Source of the DNA: PALSA-612 sp963776375
Lineage (GTDB): Bacteria; Actinomycetota; Thermoleophilia; Gaiellales; Gaiellaceae
Reading direction: 5' to 3'
Assembly (NCBI GenBank): GCA_963776375.1
Contig: CAVZMF010000001.1
Location: forward strand, 248,001-312,000
DNA: 64,000 bases
Position 1 is the stretch's first letter, and the number at the start of each line of letters is the position of its first letter. Below are positions 48,859-60,668 of this stretch, in pieces. The notes beneath the pieces were generated by a model, which was not told the DNA's origin, did not search any database, and saw only the letters and a list, made by a program, of their open reading frames with translations. The position numbers and the translations under genes are program-made.

Positions 48859-49620
48859 CGATCCAACGAGGTCCTCCATCATCTGCGAGGGCTCGAGGCC
48901 GAGCTGCTCTTCGAGCAGGCGGCGGAAGAAGCGGTACTGCCGGATCGCCTCGCCGGGGTTGCCCTCGGCGAGATACGCCGCGATCAGGGTCCGGTGCGCG
49001 CTCTCGCGGAGAGGCTCTCCCTCGACGGCGGCCAGCCCGGCCTCGGTCGCCTCGGCGAAGCGCCCGGCGCCGGTCAGCTCCACGCACAGGGCCTCGAGCG
49101 CGTGCAGCCGGAGTTGCCTGAAGTGCTCGCGCTCGATGAAGACCCAGTCCTCGTACCAGTCCGGAAGGATCTCGCCCGACTCGTACAGGACCTCGGGGGC
49201 GACGTCGCAGCCGGACGCCGAGCCGCGGATCAGCGATTGCGCCGCCGTCTTCGCCTCGCGCACGTCGACCTCGACTTCGGGCGCCAGCCCGACGTGCGTC
49301 GTCGAGGCGTCGACGAGGCGGCAACTCGGACGCCCGAGCCGCCAGAGTGCGGTGCGCAGGCTCGCGTTCGCGCGCCCCTCGCTCGCGTCCAGCCAGAGCG
49401 AGCCGGCAACGTAGAGGCGGTGCAGCGGCCGGTCGTGCAACGCGAGGAACGCGATGACCCGCTGCGCCGAGAACGGAAGCTGGACGAGGTCGTTCCCCTG
49501 CCGCAGCTCGAACCCGCGCAGAAGGCCCAGACGAAGGGTCGCGATCTGCGCCACGGTCATGCGTGCCCCCCGGGGCGCCGGGGAAGCAGCCACGGCCGCA
49601 GCATCGGGTGCAGTCCCCAC
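48844..49620 (-). CDS. SARP-family (BTAD domain) transcriptional activator
   Basis: A 258-aa regulator. The N-terminus holds an OmpR-type winged helix (LRLGLLRGFELRQGNDLVQL, RVIAFLALHDRPL, GRANASLRTALWRLGR). The rest is the helical bacterial transcriptional activation domain with TPR-like pairs (ALEALCVELTGAGRFAEATEAGLAAV, AHRTLIAAYLAEGNPGEAIRQYRFFRRLLEEQLGLEPS). It lacks the NB-ARC extension of large SARPs. SARPs bind direct repeats of 11-bp period overlapping -35. I keep the GTG at 49620, with AAGGAG 11 nt upstream; an ATG at 49560 is possible. Confidence 0.9.
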   Translation of the reverse strand: MGTAPDAAAVAASPAPRGARMTVAQIATLRLGLLRGFELRQGNDLVQLPFSAQRVIAFLALHDRPLHRLYVAGSLWLDASEGRANASLRTALWRLGRPSCRLVDASTTHVGLAPEVEVDVREAKTAAQSLIRGSASGCDVAPEVLYESGEILPDWYEDWVFIEREHFRQLRLHALEALCVELTGAGRFAEATEAGLAAVEGEPLRESAHRTLIAAYLAEGNPGEAIRQYRFFRRLLEEQLGLEPSQMMEDLVGSLPIR

Positions 49621-49717
49621 TGCACGATGCTCTCCTTAGCTCCCTTAGCCGTGGAACCTTTCAGGTCTTGCCCGACCTGTCAACCAGGTCGTCGGAGGGC
49701 CCGAGAAGCCCGAGCGA

Positions 49718-50458
49718 CTAGCGCGGCCCGGCGCGGAGAGCGCCGTCGAGGCGGATCACCTCGCCGTTCAGGTACCGGTTCTCGACGATGTGTCGGACGA
49801 GCCCGGCGAACTCCTCGGGGCGGCCGAGCCGCGACGGGAAGGGGATCTGCGCCTCGAGCGCGTCGCGGATGTCCTCGCGGAGCAGGCCCAGCATCGGCGT
49901 GTGGTGCGGGCCGGGCGCGATCGCGACGACGCGGATGCCGTGGCGCGCGAGCTCGCGGGCGAGCTGGATCGACATCGAGACGACCCCGCCCTTCGAGGCG
50001 CTGTAGGCGGCCTGCCCGATCTGGCCCTCCCACGCGGCCGTCGAGGCCGTGTTGACGATCACGCCGCGCTCGCCGTCCTCGCCCGGCTCGTTGGCGGCCA
50101 TGGCCACCGCGGCCAGCCGGATGACGTTGAAGGTGCCGACGAGGTTGACGTCGACGATGTTCTGGAAGACGTCGAGGGGATGCGCCTGGCCGTCCTTCCC
50201 GACGACGAGGGTCGCGGCGCCGATGCCGGCGCAGTTGACGACGCCGTCCAGGCCGCCCAGCTCGAGCGCCGCGTCGACGGCTGCCTGGACGCTCGACTCG
50301 TCGCGCACGTCCGTCTCCACGAAGCGGCCGATCTCCTCCCGCCGGCCGAGGTCGGCGACGACCACGTGGCCGCCGGCGTCCGCGAGCAGCCGCGCCGTCG
50401 CCGCGCCGAGGCCGGAGCCGCCGCCGGTGACGAGGAACGTACGGCCGGCGATCTCCAC
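49718..50458 (-). CDS. SDR-family oxidoreductase, 3-hydroxyacyl-CoA dehydrogenase type II-like
   Basis: A 246-aa short-chain dehydrogenase. TGGGSGLG (11-18) binds NAD, D36 in VVVADLG suggests NAD preference, NCAG and the SxxxY-xxx-K set (NTASTAAWEGQIGQAAYSASKGG) are intact. The layout, with VNLVGTFNVIRLAA and GERGVIVNTAS, is close to HSD17B10/FabG-like acyl-CoA dehydrogenases. Two base pairs separate its start from the cupin stop, so they form a short operon. Confidence 0.88.
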   Translation of the reverse strand: MEIAGRTFLVTGGGSGLGAATARLLADAGGHVVVADLGRREEIGRFVETDVRDESSVQAAVDAALELGGLDGVVNCAGIGAATLVVGKDGQAHPLDVFQNIVDVNLVGTFNVIRLAAVAMAANEPGEDGERGVIVNTASTAAWEGQIGQAAYSASKGGVVSMSIQLARELARHGIRVVAIAPGPHHTPMLGLLREDIRDALEAQIPFPSRLGRPEEFAGLVRHIVENRYLNGEVIRLDGALRAGPR

Positions 50459-50460
50459 CG

Positions 50461-50862
50461 CTAGCGGGCGTCGCCGCTGGAGCCGAAGCGGACGCGCTTC
50501 TCGAGGTCGTCCGGATTCACGAGCTGGCCGTCTCGCTCGACGTACCCGCCCTTGCCGCCGACGACGAAGACCACGAGGTCGTCCTCGCCGACGTTCGACA
50601 CCATGCGGTGCGCCGTCGACTCGACGTGGCAGAGGCCGCCGGGCCCGAGCTCGCGCACCTCGCCGTCGACCTCGAACCGCGCCGTCCCGCGGTGGACGAA
50701 GTAGAGCTCGTCCTGCGTGTCGTGGAAGTGGTGGACGCCCTCGGCGCCTGGCGGCATCACGATCGCGTTGACGCCGAACGCGGTCACGCCGAGCGGCACG
50801 CGGATCTTGCGGAACCCGTAGCCCTCGCCGAGCTCGTCGAGCGAGCCGAATGCGTGTGTCAT
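50461..50862 (-). CDS. cupin-domain protein
   Basis: A 133-aa single cupin. Motif 1 is visible as GVHHFHDTQDELYFVHRGTARF (two His, one Glu); motif 2 is GGLCHVESTAHRMVSN. The metal ligands are kept, so a dioxygenase or isomerase role is possible. It is divergent from the FAD-linked oxidase gene, whose start lies within 20 bp. Confidence 0.82.
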   Translation of the reverse strand: MTHAFGSLDELGEGYGFRKIRVPLGVTAFGVNAIVMPPGAEGVHHFHDTQDELYFVHRGTARFEVDGEVRELGPGGLCHVESTAHRMVSNVGEDDLVVFVVGGKGGYVERDGQLVNPDDLEKRVRFGSSGDAR

Positions 50863-50879
50863 GCGCGAGACTCTACGAC

Positions 50880-52253
<1,374 letters not shown>

Positions 52254-52357
52254 TCGGCGACAGGCGCGCCCCTCGGTCCGATAGGGGCACGTCGTTCGGT
52301 CCGTTCCGGCCAGGGCCGCGCGCACGCGAACCGCCGGCTGAGCAGGCAGATCGCCGC

Positions 52358-52385
52358 GTCACAAAGACGTCACAGGGACTGTCCC
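52358..52385 (+). repeat. dispersed palindromic repeat, copy 1
   Basis: GTCAC, 8 variable bases, CACAGGGACT and GTCCC. The core GGGAC-T-GTCCC is an inverted repeat. A near copy in the opposite orientation is at 62169-62197. It lies in a 198-bp convergent gap between the FAD oxidase and MaoC genes, which shows no other feature. Confidence 0.55.
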
Positions 52386-52451
52386 CCGTACATGGCCGGA
52401 AAAGACCCCGGCGCGGGACGGAGCTGGTCAGCGCCGGCCTCGCGGGGACGT

Positions 52452-53269
<818 letters not shown>

Positions 53270-53273
<4 letters not shown>

Positions 53274-54208
53274 TGCGCGGCGCTCAGCGACTGACCGCCG
53301 GCACCCATCATCCCTGCCATCATGCCCGTCGGCGCGGCACCCGACGGGAAGCGCTCGCGCAGCTCGGCGAGGAGCTCGTCGGCGTCCCAGCGCCCGTCGC
53401 GGACGAACTGCTCGCCCGAGCTCCAGCCCTTGAGCACGTTGACGGCGCCGCCGTAGACGAACAGCACCTGGCCCGTGATCTCCTGCGCCTCGTCGGCGCT
53501 CAGCGCGACGACGACCGGCGACATGTTGGCGGGGTCCATCGGGTCGAACCCCTCGTCCGGCGGGGCCATCTCGCCAAAGGCCTGCTCGGTCATGCGAGTA
53601 CGCGCGTTCGGAGCGATGCAGTTGACGGTGACGCCGTAGCGGCCCAGCTCCTGGGCGGCGATGATCGTGAAGGCGGCGATCCCGGCCTTCGCTGCACCGT
53701 AGTTCGCCTGGCCGATGTTTCCGAAGACACCGGATGGGCTCGACGTGCAGATCACGCGCCCGCGGACGGCCTCGCCGGCCTTGGAGCGCTCGCGCCAGTA
53801 GGCGGCGGCGTGGTGCGTCGGCGCGAAGTGGCCCTTCAGGTGGACGTCGATGACGGCGTCCCATTCGGCCTCGTCCATGTTCACGAGCATGCGGTCGCGG
53901 AGGATGCCGGCATTGCAGACGAGGATGTCGAGCCCGCCGAGGTCGTCGATCGCGTGCTTGACCAGGCGCTCCGCGCCGCCGAAGTCGGCCACGTTCTCGT
54001 AGTCCGCGACCGCCTCGCTGCCGAGCGCGCGGATCTCCTCCGCAACCTGCTCGGCCGGCGTCGAGTCCGTCCCCTCTCCGGCCAGCGAGCCGCCGAGGTC
54101 GTTGACGACGACCTTCGCGCCTGCGCCCGCGAGCGCCAGCGCGTGCTCGCGGCCGATTCCGCGCCCGGCACCGGTGACGATCGCGACCTTGCCCTCGAGG
54201 TTCGGCAT
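53270..54208 (-). CDS. SDR-family 3-hydroxyacyl-CoA dehydrogenase, MFE-2/HSD17B4-like
   Basis: A 312-aa SDR. TGAGRGIGREHALALAGAGAKVVVNDLGG is the typical MFE-2 N-terminus (cofactor motif 12-19, NAD from the aspartate). NAGILRDRML, TSSPSGVFGNIGQANYGAAKAG and NCIAPNARTRMTEQ follow. A C-terminal extension (about 60 aa) runs beyond the usual SDR core. Its product would pass 3-hydroxyacyl-CoA to or from the MaoC-SCP2 protein encoded next. Confidence 0.9.
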
Positions 54209-54235
54209 GCGCAGAGGAGTCTAGACTCCCGCGGC

Positions 54236-54652
54236 GTGGCGGAGCGTCATCACCCCTGGGGCACCGACCCGATGCCCGACCCGCACATCTGGACGACGCT
54301 CGGATACCGCAACGCCGGCTGGGAGCCGGGCCGAATCGTCATCGAATGGGACGCGGGCGAGGAGTACTGCTTCCGGTTCCGCGACGGCTACGTCGTCCAC
54401 GGCGGCATGGTCTCGACGCTGCTCGACACGGCGATGGGCGGCGCCTGCTGGACCGTCATGGGCGAGGGCGAGCACTTCCTGACCGGCGACCTCCGCGTCG
54501 AGTTCTTCCGCTCCGCGAAGCCCGGGCTGCTCCGCGCCGAGGGCCGCGTCGTCCACCGCTCGAAGCGGGTCGTCTTCTGCGCCGCCGACCTCACCGACGC
54601 GGACGGCACTACGCTGGCCGGAGCGCGCTGCACCCAGGTCGTGCTCGCTTGA
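54236..54652 (+). CDS. PaaI-family thioesterase
   Basis: A 138-aa hot-dog fold protein. The signature VHGGMVSTLLDTAMGGACW carries the catalytic-loop glycines and aspartate. LTGDLRVEFFRSAKPG and the final DADGTTLAGARCTQVV complete the fold. It would hydrolyse acyl- or aryl-CoA thioesters. The GTG start (VAERHH) is 27 bp from the divergent SDR start. The gene precedes the LIV-type transporter by 34 bp. Confidence 0.85.
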   Translation: MAERHHPWGTDPMPDPHIWTTLGYRNAGWEPGRIVIEWDAGEEYCFRFRDGYVVHGGMVSTLLDTAMGGACWTVMGEGEHFLTGDLRVEFFRSAKPGLLRAEGRVVHRSKRVVFCAADLTDADGTTLAGARCTQVVLA

Positions 54653-54686
54653 ATCCGCCGGCGTTTTCCGTAGGGTAGTCCGACCG

Positions 54687-55427
54687 GTGAGCCTGCTCTC
54701 GGTCCGCAACGTCACGCTCCGCTTCGGCGGCATCACCGCGCTGCAGGACGTCTCCTTCGACGTCGAGGAGGGGACGACGGCGGGGCTGATCGGCCCGAAC
54801 GGCGCCGGCAAGACGACTGCGTTCAACGTCATCACCCGGCTCTACCGCCTCGACCAGGGCGACGTGCTCATCGACGGCCGCTCGCTGCTGCGCACGCCGC
54901 CGAGCCGGATCATCGGCCACGGCATCGCGCGTACGTTCCAGAACGTCGAGCTGTTCCCGACGATGACCGTGCTCGAGAACGTGCTCGTCGGCGCGCACTG
55001 GGGCTCCCGCTTCGAGCGCGAGCGCAGCGTCCGGCGGCGGGCCCTCGATGCGCTCGAGCTGATCGACGTGGCGGAGCTCGCCGACCGGCCGGCGTCCGGG
55101 CTGCCGTTCGGGACGCTGAAACGGATCGAGCTGGCGAGGGCGCTCGCCTCCCGGCCACGCCTGCTGCTGCTCGACGAGCCCGCGGGCGGGCTCAATCACG
55201 AGGAGGTCGAGGTGCTCGCCGAGCTGCTGCGGCGCATCCGCACCGAGCTCCGGGTGACGCTGCTCCTCGTCGAGCACCACATGGGGCTCGTGATGAAGCT
55301 CTCCGACCACGTGAACGTACTCAACTTCGGGCGCCTGATCGCAAGCGGCCCGGCCGAGGAGATCCAGCGCAACCCGGAGGTGATCGAGGCCTATCTCGGT
55401 GGCGAGCTCGAAGAAAGCGCGGCATGA
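54687..55427 (+). CDS. livG: branched-chain amino acid-type ABC transporter ATP-binding protein (LivG-like)
   Basis: A 246-aa ATPase. Walker A is GPNGAGKTT, the family insert is IARTFQNVELFPTMTVLENVLVG, and Walker B LLLLDEPAGGLNHEEVE. The signature is LPFGTLKRIE rather than LSYGxQRR, a mild variation. The GTG start is close to the thioesterase gene. The end overlaps livF by four bases. Its length is normal for LivG. Confidence 0.9.
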   Translation: MSLLSVRNVTLRFGGITALQDVSFDVEEGTTAGLIGPNGAGKTTAFNVITRLYRLDQGDVLIDGRSLLRTPPSRIIGHGIARTFQNVELFPTMTVLENVLVGAHWGSRFERERSVRRRALDALELIDVAELADRPASGLPFGTLKRIELARALASRPRLLLLDEPAGGLNHEEVEVLAELLRRIRTELRVTLLLVEHHMGLVMKLSDHVNVLNFGRLIASGPAEEIQRNPEVIEAYLGGELEESAA

Positions 55428-56128
55428 CACTTCTGCTCGAGCTGCACGACGTCGTCGCGAGCTACGGGCCGGTCAAGGCGCTACACGGCATCTCGCTGAC
55501 CGTCGACGAGGGCGCGATCGTCGCAGTCCTCGGCGCGAACGGCGCCGGCAAGACGACGACGCTGCGGGCAATCTCGCACACCGTGCGCACGGGCGGCGAG
55601 ATCCGCTTCGCCGGCCGTTCGCTCGGCGGCCGAAGCGCCGAGAGCATCGCCGGCCTCGGCATCGCGCACGTCCCCGAGGGGCGCGGCCTGTTCCCGGAGC
55701 TGACGATCGTCGAGAACCTCCGCCTCGGCGCCTACACCCGCCGCGGCTCCGTCAAGGCCGACCTGGACCGCGTGTTCGAGTATTTCCCCTGGATGGGCAG
55801 GCGCAAGAACGAGCTGGCCGGCTCGCTCAGCGGCGGCGAGCAGCAGATGCTCGCGCTGGCCAAGGCGTTCATGCAAAAGCCTCGGCTGCTGCTCCTCGAC
55901 GAGCCCTCGCTCGGTCTCGCGCCGATCATCGTCTCCGAGATCTTCCGCATCGTCCGCGAGCTCAACCAGGAGGGCATGACCGTCCTCGTCGTGGAGCAGA
56001 ACGCCCACATCGCCCTCCAGCTTGCCGGCACCGCGTACGTCCTCGAGGTCGGAACGGTGGCGCTGCACGGCCCGAGCGAGGAGCTCGAGCGCAACGAGTC
56101 CGTCCGCCGGAGCTACCTGGGCTACTGA
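55424..56128 (+). CDS. livF: branched-chain amino acid-type ABC transporter ATP-binding protein (LivF-like)
   Basis: A 234-aa ATPase. Walker A GANGAGKTTT, signature LSGGEQQMLALAKAF and Walker B LLLLDEPSLGLAP are all canonical; HVPEGRGLFPELTIVENLRLGAY is the LivF hallmark. Start and stop overlap the genes on both sides (ATGA and TGATG). Confidence 0.92.
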   Translation: MTLLLELHDVVASYGPVKALHGISLTVDEGAIVAVLGANGAGKTTTLRAISHTVRTGGEIRFAGRSLGGRSAESIAGLGIAHVPEGRGLFPELTIVENLRLGAYTRRGSVKADLDRVFEYFPWMGRRKNELAGSLSGGEQQMLALAKAFMQKPRLLLLDEPSLGLAPIIVSEIFRIVRELNQEGMTVLVVEQNAHIALQLAGTAYVLEVGTVALHGPSEELERNESVRRSYLGY

Positions 56129-57151
56129 TGTCCGTGTACGAGCTCTTCGGCAGGCTCGGCATCCGGGACACCGGCTCTCGCCGCGTCAGCACCGGCCTGT
56201 CGCTGCCGGGGCTCGTTCTGCTCTTCGGCGCGTGCGTCTTCCTCGCTGATCGGCTCCCTCACCTCCACGCTGTTCGCGCAGCTGACGATCAAGGGCGTTG
56301 CCCAGGGCAGTGTCTACGGCTCACTCGCGCTCGCGCTCGTCCTCATCTACCGCGCCACGGGAGTGATCAACTTCGCGCAGGGCGAGATGGCCATGGCCAC
56401 GACCTACGTCGCCTACCAGCTCATGCTCTGGGGGCTGTCGTACTGGCCGGCCTTCTTCCTCACCCTCGGCTTCGCCTTCGTCTTCGGCGTGGCCACGCAG
56501 CAGCTCGTGATCCGGCCCGTGCAGCACCGGTCGGTGGTCGCGGTCGTGATCGTGACGATCGGGCTGTTCTCGGTCATCGACGGCGCCGTGATCTGGATCT
56601 GGGGCGCGGATCCAAAGTTCATGCCGGCGCCGTTCGCGGGCGACGTCTACGACTTCGGCGGCGTGTCGATCTCGCTGACCGACCTGGGGACGATCGCGGT
56701 CGCGCTCGGCAGCGTGCTCGTGCTCTGGCTGTTCTTCCGGTTCACGAAGCTCGGCCTGGCCATGCGCGCGGCGGCTCTGCGCCCGGAGGCGGCACGGCTC
56801 GTCGGCGTGCGCGTGAACTGGATGCTCGCGCTCGGCTGGGGCTTCGCGACCGTGCTCGGCGCGGTCGCCGGCCTGCTCACCGAGGCGAGCGTCTTCCAGC
56901 TCTCGCCGTCGATGATGCAGCCCGTCCTGATCTACGCCTTCGCGGCCGCCGTGCTCGGGGGCCTCGAGAGCCCGGTCGGATCGGTCGTGAGCGGCATCGC
57001 GCTCGGCATCTTCCTGAACCTGCTGGGGCAGTACGGCGGCTACTTCAGCGACTCGACGCTGAGTCTGCCGGTGGCTTTCTTCGTGCTCCTCGTCGTCCTG
57101 CTCGTCAGGCCGTCGGGCCTTTTCGGCCGCGCCGCCGTGAGGAAGGTGTGA
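56128..57151 (+). CDS. livH: branched-chain amino acid-type ABC transporter permease (LivH-like), one frameshift as read
   Basis: About 340 aa. The ATG at 56128 opens SVYELFGRLGIRDTGS, then after one extra base near 56250 the frame continues LIGSLTSTLFAQLTIKGVAQGSVYGSLALALVLIYRATGVINFAQGEMAM, the LivH signature. Eight or nine hydrophobic segments follow to RPSGLFGRAAVRKV. The N-terminal extra 40 residues are unusual for LivH. Confidence 0.85.
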
Positions 57152-58131
57152 ACAGGTCTCTCGGCATCGGCGTCGCGGCGTGCGCGGTCTCGGCCGTCGT
57201 GCTCTCGCTGCTCCCGTTCACGCTCAGCGGCTACAACCAGGTGCTCGCCTCGAAGGTGGCGCTCTACTTCATCGCCATCCTCGGCCTGAACATCGTCACG
57301 GGCTACGCGGGCCAGATCTCGATCGGCCACGGCGCGTTCATGGCCATCGGGGGCTATACGACGGCGATCATGTCCCACGACCACGGGACGAACCTGATCG
57401 CGACGCTCCCCCTCGCGTTCCTGGTCGCGTTCGGCTTCGGCATCGCGCTCGGGCTGCCCGCCTCGCGCCTCTCGGGCGTGTACCTGGCGCTGGCCACGCT
57501 CGCCTTCGCGGTCTCGATCCCGCAGTTCATCCTCAAGTTCTCCAGCTTCACCGGGGCGCGCAACGGCATCTCGGTCGAGGAATCGGTCAGCTACCTCTGG
57601 CTGTACGGTGTGAGCTGGGCCTGCGCAGCGATCTCGCTCGTCCTCGCCTGGCTGCTGCTGAAAGGCCGGATCGGGCGCGCCTTCCGCGCCGTCCGAGACA
57701 GCGAGGTCGCGGCGGCGTCGTCCGGCGTCAGCCTCGTGCTGTACAAGACGTTCGCCTTCGGCGTTTCGGCCGGGTTCGCGGGCGTTGCCGGCTCGCTCTT
57801 CGTCCTGGCCACGAACGGCTACGCGCAGCCGGACGAGTTCTCGGTCTTCCTGTCGCTGAACATCCTCATCGGCGTCGCAGTGGCCGGGCTCGGGTCGCTC
57901 TGGGGGATCATCGCCGGAGCGGCGTTCGTCGCGCTGCTGCCGAACATCTCCTCGAGCGCGCCGCTGATCGGCTCCATCCACGGGCAGGACGTGGCTTTCG
58001 GCGTCGTGGTGATCCTCGTCATCCTCCTGCTCCCCACGGGCGTCGCCGGCCTGCTGCACCGCGCGGCGCTAACACTCGCGGCCAGACGCCGTCGTACGAC
58101 AGGTGGAATCTCGGCTCCCGAGGCGCGATAA
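57148..58131 (+). CDS. livM: branched-chain amino acid-type ABC transporter permease (LivM-like)
   Basis: A 327-aa permease, intact. ALYFIAILGLNIVTGYAGQISIGHGAFMAIGGYTTA is the LivM signature, and SSFTGARNGI and FRAVRDSEVAAASSGVSL are typical. The GTG start overlaps the livH stop. A basic tail (AARRRRTTGG) closes the protein. Confidence 0.9.
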   Translation: MNRSLGIGVAACAVSAVVLSLLPFTLSGYNQVLASKVALYFIAILGLNIVTGYAGQISIGHGAFMAIGGYTTAIMSHDHGTNLIATLPLAFLVAFGFGIALGLPASRLSGVYLALATLAFAVSIPQFILKFSSFTGARNGISVEESVSYLWLYGVSWACAAISLVLAWLLLKGRIGRAFRAVRDSEVAAASSGVSLVLYKTFAFGVSAGFAGVAGSLFVLATNGYAQPDEFSVFLSLNILIGVAVAGLGSLWGIIAGAAFVALLPNISSSAPLIGSIHGQDVAFGVVVILVILLLPTGVAGLLHRAALTLAARRRRTTGGISAPEAR

Positions 58132-58183
58132 TCGGGAGCAGCACGGTTCGGGGTCGCACTCGATCGGAAGGAGGAGGGCATCC

Positions 58184-59425
58184 ATGAAGTTGAAGATCGC
58201 GTTCTTGGCCGCTCGTGGCCGGGCTTGCGCTCGCCGCGTGGGCGACGTCCGCGACGGGGGCTCAGAAGTTCGACCCGGGCGTGACGGCCAAGACGGTGCA
58301 CATCGGCGGCACGTTCCCGTTCAGCGGGGTGGCCGCGCTGTATTCAGCCATCCCGACGGCCGAGCGGGCGTACTTCCTGTACGCGAACGCGCACGGCGGC
58401 GTCAACGGTCGGAAGATCCAGTTCACGTACTACGACGACTCGTACGACCCGTCCAAGTCGGTGCCGCTGACGCAAAAGCTCGTCGAGCAGGACAAGATCT
58501 TTGCCGACTTCGGGAGCCTGGGAACGGCGCCCATCACTGGCGACGCGCGGCTACCTGAACAAGAAGAAGGTGCCGCAGGTGCTGGTCGCGACCGGCGACT
58601 CGTACTGGGGCGCCCAGGCCAAGCAGTACCCGTGGACGATCGGCTGGCAGCCCGACTACCCGGGTGAGTCGAAGATCTACGCCAAGTTCATCAACGACCA
58701 TGTCAAGCAGGCGAAGATCGGCGTCCTCTACCAGAACGACGCCTACGGCCAGAACTACCTGAACGGGCTCAAGGCCGGGCTCGGCGACCAGTCGAAGATC
58801 GTCGCGGCGCAGTCCTACGACGTCGCGAGCAACGAGCCTGACCCAGCAGGTCGTGGCACTGAAGGCGGCGGGGGCAAACACGTTCGTCGTCTTTGCGTTG
58901 CCCGGCCAGACGATCACGGCGCTCGTCACGGCGACGAAGATCGGCTGGCATCCGATCGAGTTCATCAACAACGTCTCCACGAACGAGGCGTTCATGGCCG
59001 CGGCCGTGAAGGCCGGCGCGAGCATCGAGGGCGCGATCACCGCGCGGCTATCTGTTCGACCCGAACGTGCCCGTCGATGACGACGAAGCCGGGCGCCGTG
59101 CTCGGCAAGAAGATCCTGGACAACTACGACGGCGGCGCTCCGATCTTCAACCTCAACAACATCTACGGCCTTGCCTCGGCCTGGACGTTCGTCGAGGCGT
59201 TGAAGCGGGCAGGCAACCCGCCCGACGCGGGCGGGCCTGATGAAGGCGCTCCGCAGCATGGGCTACAAGAACAACCCGTGGCTGTATCCGGGGTTCGCCA
59301 CGAAGACGACTCCGACCGATGGGTTCCCGGTCGAGCAGCTCGTCCTCGCCCGCTACCACTCGGGCGGACCGGCGGGGCTCGGGTACTTCCAGCCGTTCAG
59401 CCGCGTCTACAGCAACGTGCGCTAG
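58184..59425 (+). CDS. livK: branched-chain amino acid-type ABC transporter substrate-binding protein (LivK-like), frameshifted as read
   Basis: About 413 aa. MKLKIAFLAA and VAGLALAAWATSATGA form the secretion signal across a frame change near 58207. The body reads KTVHIGGTFPFSGVAALYSAIPTAERAYF, GKIQFTYYDDSYDPS-like, GVLYQNDAYGQNYLNGLKAGLG and GYFQPFSRVYSNVR. Further single-base insertions lie near 58545, 58845, 59045 and 59230; two share the context GCG-C-GGCTA. GGAAGGAGGA precedes the ATG. Ligands of this class include branched-chain amino acids and aromatic acids. Confidence 0.85.
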
Positions 59426-59448
59426 CGCGCGTCGCAGCACTAGTCTGG

Positions 59449-59474
59449 ACGGGGCCGGTCACCGCCGGCCCCGT
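59449..59474 (+). terminator. hairpin after the LIV transporter operon
   Basis: A perfect 10-bp stem: ACGGGGCCGG, loop TCACCG, CCGGCCCCGT, followed by TTCCGTCTCC. It lies 23 bp after the livK stop and 20 bp before the thiolase start. Confidence 0.7.
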
Positions 59475-59494
59475 TCCGTCTCCAAGGAGAGCTC

Positions 59495-60658
59495 ATGCCC
59501 GAAGCAGTGATCGCCGCCACCGCCCGCACGCCGGTCGGGCGCGCCCGCAAGGGGTCGCTCGCCGACGTGCGCCCCGAGGACATGGGTGCCTTCGCCGTGC
59601 GCGCCGCGCTCGACAAGGTGCCGGGCCTGGACGGCGCCGACGTCGTCGACGTGATGCTCGGCTGCGGCATGCCGGAGGAGCGCCAGGGGATGAACCTCGG
59701 CCGCCGCGTCGCGCTGCTGGCCGGGCTTCCCGACACCGTGCCGGGCACCACCGTCAACCGCTTCTGCGCCTCCAGCCTGCAGACGATCCGCATGGCGTTC
59801 CACGCGATCAAGGCCGGCGAGGGTGACGCGTACGTGTCTGCGGGCGTCGAGTCGATCACGCAGGTGTCCGGCTACCCGAAGTCGGCCGAGGAGTTGCACC
59901 CCCGGCTCGCGGGCGGGCCGGACGCGATCACGAACGTCTACATCCCCATGGGCATGACCGCGGAGAACGTGGCCGAGCGCTGGGGTGTCGAGCGCGAGGA
60001 GATGGACCGCTACGCGCAGCGCTCGCAGGAGCGTGCGGTGGCGGCGCAGCAGGACGGGTTCTTCGACCGGGAGCTGACGCCGTACCCGAAGGAGGACGGC
60101 ACGCTGGTCTCGCGCGACGACGGGCCGCGGGCGGAGTCGACGCTCGAGGGGCTCGCCGCGCTCGAGCCGGCGTTCCTGCCGGGCGGCAAGGTGACGGCCG
60201 GGAACGCGTGCCCGCTGAACGACGGCGCGGCCGCGGTCGTCGTGCTCAGCGAGGAGAAGGCGAAGTCGCTCGGCGTGAAGCCGCGGGCGCGGATCGTCGC
60301 GTCGGCCGTGTCCGGCGTCGACCCCGAGATCATGGGCGTCGGGCCGATCGAGGCCGTGCGCAGGGTGCTGAAGCAGGCGGGCATGACCATCGAGGACGTC
60401 GACGTCGTCGAGCTGAACGAGGCGTTCGCGGCCCAGGTGCTCCCCGTCTGCCGCGAGCTCGGCGTCGACCCGTTCAGCGAGAAGCTCAACCCGCACGGCG
60501 GCGCGATCGCCCTCGGCCATCCGTACGGCATGACCGGCGCGCGGATCATGTGCACGCTGCTCAACGACCTCGAGACGGTCGACGGGACGATCGGCCTGGA
60601 GACGATGTGCGTCGGCGGCGGCCAGGGCATGGCGATGATCGTCGAAAGACTGCATTAG
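59495..60658 (+). CDS. acetyl-CoA C-acyltransferase (thiolase)
   Basis: A 387-aa thiolase. The nucleophile is C91 in NRFCASSLQ. The catalytic histidine is in NPHGGAIALGHPYGMTG, and the second cysteine in MCVGGGQGMAM. The length and GHP-C spacing fit degradative thiolases. It completes beta-oxidation with the MaoC, SDR and acyl-CoA dehydrogenase genes nearby. AAGGAGA lies before the ATG. Confidence 0.95.
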   Translation: MPEAVIAATARTPVGRARKGSLADVRPEDMGAFAVRAALDKVPGLDGADVVDVMLGCGMPEERQGMNLGRRVALLAGLPDTVPGTTVNRFCASSLQTIRMAFHAIKAGEGDAYVSAGVESITQVSGYPKSAEELHPRLAGGPDAITNVYIPMGMTAENVAERWGVEREEMDRYAQRSQERAVAAQQDGFFDRELTPYPKEDGTLVSRDDGPRAESTLEGLAALEPAFLPGGKVTAGNACPLNDGAAAVVVLSEEKAKSLGVKPRARIVASAVSGVDPEIMGVGPIEAVRRVLKQAGMTIEDVDVVELNEAFAAQVLPVCRELGVDPFSEKLNPHGGAIALGHPYGMTGARIMCTLLNDLETVDGTIGLETMCVGGGQGMAMIVERLH

Positions 60659-60668
60659 GCTCTCGGCC

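Noticed and set aside
52358..52376. Two CGTCAC-type units 11 bp apart, like the SARP sites
   Set aside because: Only two units, no -10 at 8 bp before a gene, and the sequence belongs to the palindromic repeat also found at 62169.
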